This document shows, one piece after another, positions 62,316 through 64,000 of a DNA stretch of 64,000 nt. Source of the DNA: Flavisolibacter sp050259715 (lineage in GTDB: Bacteria > Bacteroidota > Bacteroidia > Chitinophagales > Chitinophagaceae). The notes beneath the pieces were generated by a model. It had not been told where the DNA came from, did not search any database, and was given only the letters and a program-made list of their open reading frames with translations. Numbering within the stretch: the stretch's first letter is position 1; each line of letters opens with the position of its first letter. Made by a program: the position numbers and the translations under genes. Where the stretch lies: the NCBI GenBank assembly GCA_050259715.1, contig JBLNAY010000203.1, positions 1 to 64,000 of the forward strand, given 5' to 3'.

Positions 62316-64000
62316 TTATTGAACGTCAAGTGAGTTAACCGACAGTTGCTCTGCTGCTGGTGCATCAAGTATTATTAAATACTGACCTGCATTGATCATA
62401 GTTCCTGTCGTTATAGTGAAATAATTATTTTTTCCTTCTCTTGTAGGCAAAAATGTTACGTCTTTCTCTTTTAATAGGGTTCCCCCCGGTGAAAGTAATT
62501 GGAAATGACCCATTATAGAATCTTCAAGAGGATTATTATAGGAGATAGTAATTGAGTAGATATCTGCTACACCGGTCGATATCGACCACTCAATTCTATT
62601 AGCAGCAGAGGGTTTTTGAAATATAACACGATCTTTTCCATCCACTTTTCCCTTGACAATTGAAGGTCCGGAAATCTTACCATTAATAGCTTTATAAGTA
62701 ATTACAGGTTTAAGATCAAAGGCGGGTTCCATTATCGTTGCAGGCACAGCAACCACAGGGTACATATTTCTTCCTATTGTTCCTTCCGCCAACAATGATA
62801 ATTGTTCTCCTGTCCGGAATTTTTTTCTGTAGAATAAATATTTTCTGCCAGTATTATTTTCCAAATAAGATGTTGTTACATTAAAACTCATTAGCCAGGC
62901 AGGTGTATTCTTATAAGAAGTATCGATACCTATATAAATATCTGCGTCCTGCAACACTCTTAAATGAGCTAATATTCCCTTATCGGAGACCGGGAACTGT
63001 GGTGTTTTAAGCCATGTTGCACCATACAATTCAGCCGGTAGAGAAGAGATTGAAATAGTTTTATCAGAATATTGAAGCTCCCCTGTATTCAACCATTCTT
63101 CTATGGAACTCCTTGATTGACTGTGGCTTTCCAACAATTCTAAAATAGCCTGTGATGCAGGTGCCGCTTTCAAATCCTGGTTTAAACTAGCAATTGCAAT
63201 AGCAGAAATGATCGCCTGCCCTGAGAGTACCTGTGGAAAGTTAATAGATAACAATCCACCTGAAACTTTCACTTTCACCGATTTCTTCAAAGCAGCATTG
63301 TGACCCACCTCTTTCCAAATATCAAGATTGTTCAATACTATTTTGCCATTTACAGCAACATCAAATAGTCTCATACCCGTTCCATTCAGTTGGGCATTGC
63401 CACCTACCCATGGTTCTGTAAAATACAGTTCTACAAGATATTCACCATCCTGCACCGGGAATTCATAAGCAAGTTTCTCACGACCAAAACGAAAGCTTTG
63501 AAATAACTTCCAATCCTTAGTACCGTTAATGGGATCATTAGTTGAACGCTGGCTTGCAAAAAAAGGTAACATGCCCGGAAAATCTTTTGTCCAGGAAAAA
63601 GAACCCCATTTGACTTTATCATTCTTTTCACGATCAGGCGCCCACAAGTTGCCATTAGAATCTTTATACGCGGGCCCTCCACAATTTACCCTATATAAAT
63701 ATTTATAACCTTTTTCCGGCTGCAAAATATTTTTCTGACCTGTATATAGCCTCTTGAAATTTGGAGCTTGGGGAAGATGATGAAGAACAATACAATCCTT
63801 TGCTACCCTTTTTCCATTTACATATCCTACAGCATAAAGTACATTGTATTTTATAGGAACGTCATTCCACTGAAAATGAGTACCGATAGCACCTCTTTTC
63901 TTTCTTCCGAAAGAAGCTGATAAAACATCATTATATAGCTCGACTTCATCACAATTCGAATAAACATCTATTCCGCTTTTAACTCCGTTAGTTGTCCACC
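62316..64000 (-). CDS. GH2-type glycosidase C-terminal part with malectin domain (cut by right edge)
   Basis: The frame is open from 64000 down to the stop at 62316, so only the C-terminal 561 residues are seen. The first 90 residues (WTTNGVKSGIDVYSNCDEVELYNDVLSAS) are a DUF4982-like domain of GH2 beta-galactosidases. Then comes a malectin-like sugar-binding domain (YLYRVNCGGPAYKDSNG, then YFTEPWVGG), then a region I cannot assign that ends in a sandwich. A TTG at 63725 could be mistaken for a start, but the domain is continuous upstream. Together with the other GH2 genes it would act on pectin side chains. The catalytic barrel lies beyond the window. Confidence 0.8.
   Translation of the reverse strand, partial: WTTNGVKSGIDVYSNCDEVELYNDVLSASFGRKKRGAIGTHFQWNDVPIKYNVLYAVGYVNGKRVAKDCIVLHHLPQAPNFKRLYTGQKNILQPEKGYKYLYRVNCGGPAYKDSNGNLWAPDREKNDKVKWGSFSWTKDFPGMLPFFASQRSTNDPINGTKDWKLFQSFRFGREKLAYEFPVQDGEYLVELYFTEPWVGGNAQLNGTGMRLFDVAVNGKIVLNNLDIWKEVGHNAALKKSVKVKVSGGLLSINFPQVLSGQAIISAIAIASLNQDLKAAPASQAILELLESHSQSRSSIEEWLNTGELQYSDKTISISSLPAELYGATWLKTPQFPVSDKGILAHLRVLQDADIYIGIDTSYKNTPAWLMSFNVTTSYLENNTGRKYLFYRKKFRTGEQLSLLAEGTIGRNMYPVVAVPATIMEPAFDLKPVITYKAINGKISGPSIVKGKVDGKDRVIFQKPSAANRIEWSISTGVADIYSITISYNNPLEDSIMGHFQLLSPGGTLLKEKDVTFLPTREGKNNYFTITTGTMINAGQYLIILDAPAAEQLSVNSLDVQ

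Noticed and set aside
63723..63725. TTG at 63725 as the start of a separate malectin-domain gene
   Set aside because: The frame stays open to the window edge and encodes a DUF4982-like domain directly upstream, so it is the C-terminus of a larger GH2 protein.

Overview
The window is a single 64 kb block in which all 40 genes I can support (38 complete, one cut at each window edge) lie on the minus strand. A SusC/SusD pair, many exported glycoside hydrolases of families typical of Bacteroidota, DUF3826 proteins, AT-rich translation starts with AATAAAT just upstream, and a moderate-to-low GC content (judged by eye) point to Bacteroidota, most likely a Chitinophagaceae-like environmental plant-polymer degrader. 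I see no tRNA, rRNA, CRISPR array, insertion sequence or transcriptional regulator.

The content is that of a very large pectin (rhamnogalacturonan) utilisation locus. In transcription order (right to left): (i) 64.0-53.2 kb holds a GH2/malectin enzyme, a zinc alcohol dehydrogenase, a GH78 rhamnosidase, a beta-propeller glycosidase, an AraA/FucI-like isomerase and a GH2 enzyme. (ii) 53.1-47.2 kb holds DUF3826, SusC and SusD, closed by a strong hairpin. (iii) 47.1-29.8 kb holds depolymerising enzymes: PL1 pectate lyase, a beta-helix protein, GH140 apiosidase, GH43-like, SGNH esterase, BNR propeller, GH2, GH78, DUF3826 and a sialidase-like propeller. (iv) 29.7-21.0 kb is a cytoplasmic cassette: two SSS symporters, two DapA-type aldolases, an iron alcohol dehydrogenase, PdxA and a DUF1537 kinase. 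(v) 20.6-8.4 kb holds an STN-esterase fusion, an exported TIM-barrel protein, a beta-helix/mutarotase fusion, a Gfo/Idh/MocA oxidoreductase, an SSS symporter, a GH78-like enzyme, a PL4 rhamnogalacturonan lyase and a DUF6250-like protein. (vi) 8.4-3.7 kb is a second cytoplasmic cassette: RuBisCO-like protein, DUF1537 kinase, Asp/Glu-racemase-like protein and a BASS transporter. It is followed by a GH2 beta-galactosidase and the start of a GH106-like gene.

The GH140, GH78, GH106, GH2 and sialidase-like set suggests rhamnogalacturonan-II (RG-II) as a target and PL4 suggests RG-I. The two cytoplasmic cassettes can be read as pathways for RG-II's rare sugars. The RuBisCO-like protein plus DUF1537 kinase match the 3-oxo-isoapionate-4-phosphate branch of D-apiose catabolism. 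The aldolase, alcohol dehydrogenase, kinase and PdxA set would convert 3-deoxy-D-lyxo-heptulosarate (Dha) into pyruvate, D-threonate, D-threonate-4-phosphate and finally dihydroxyacetone phosphate. I work out below that the stereochemistry fits; this is inference, not demonstrated.

Non-coding structure is concentrated in the few gaps. Two intergenic regions carry arrays of inverted heptamers at exact 11-bp spacing around a GCCGTTC core. Two putative promoters share a direct-repeat operator (ACTGTCC/ACTGTCA on the plus strand). A terminator-like hairpin follows susD.
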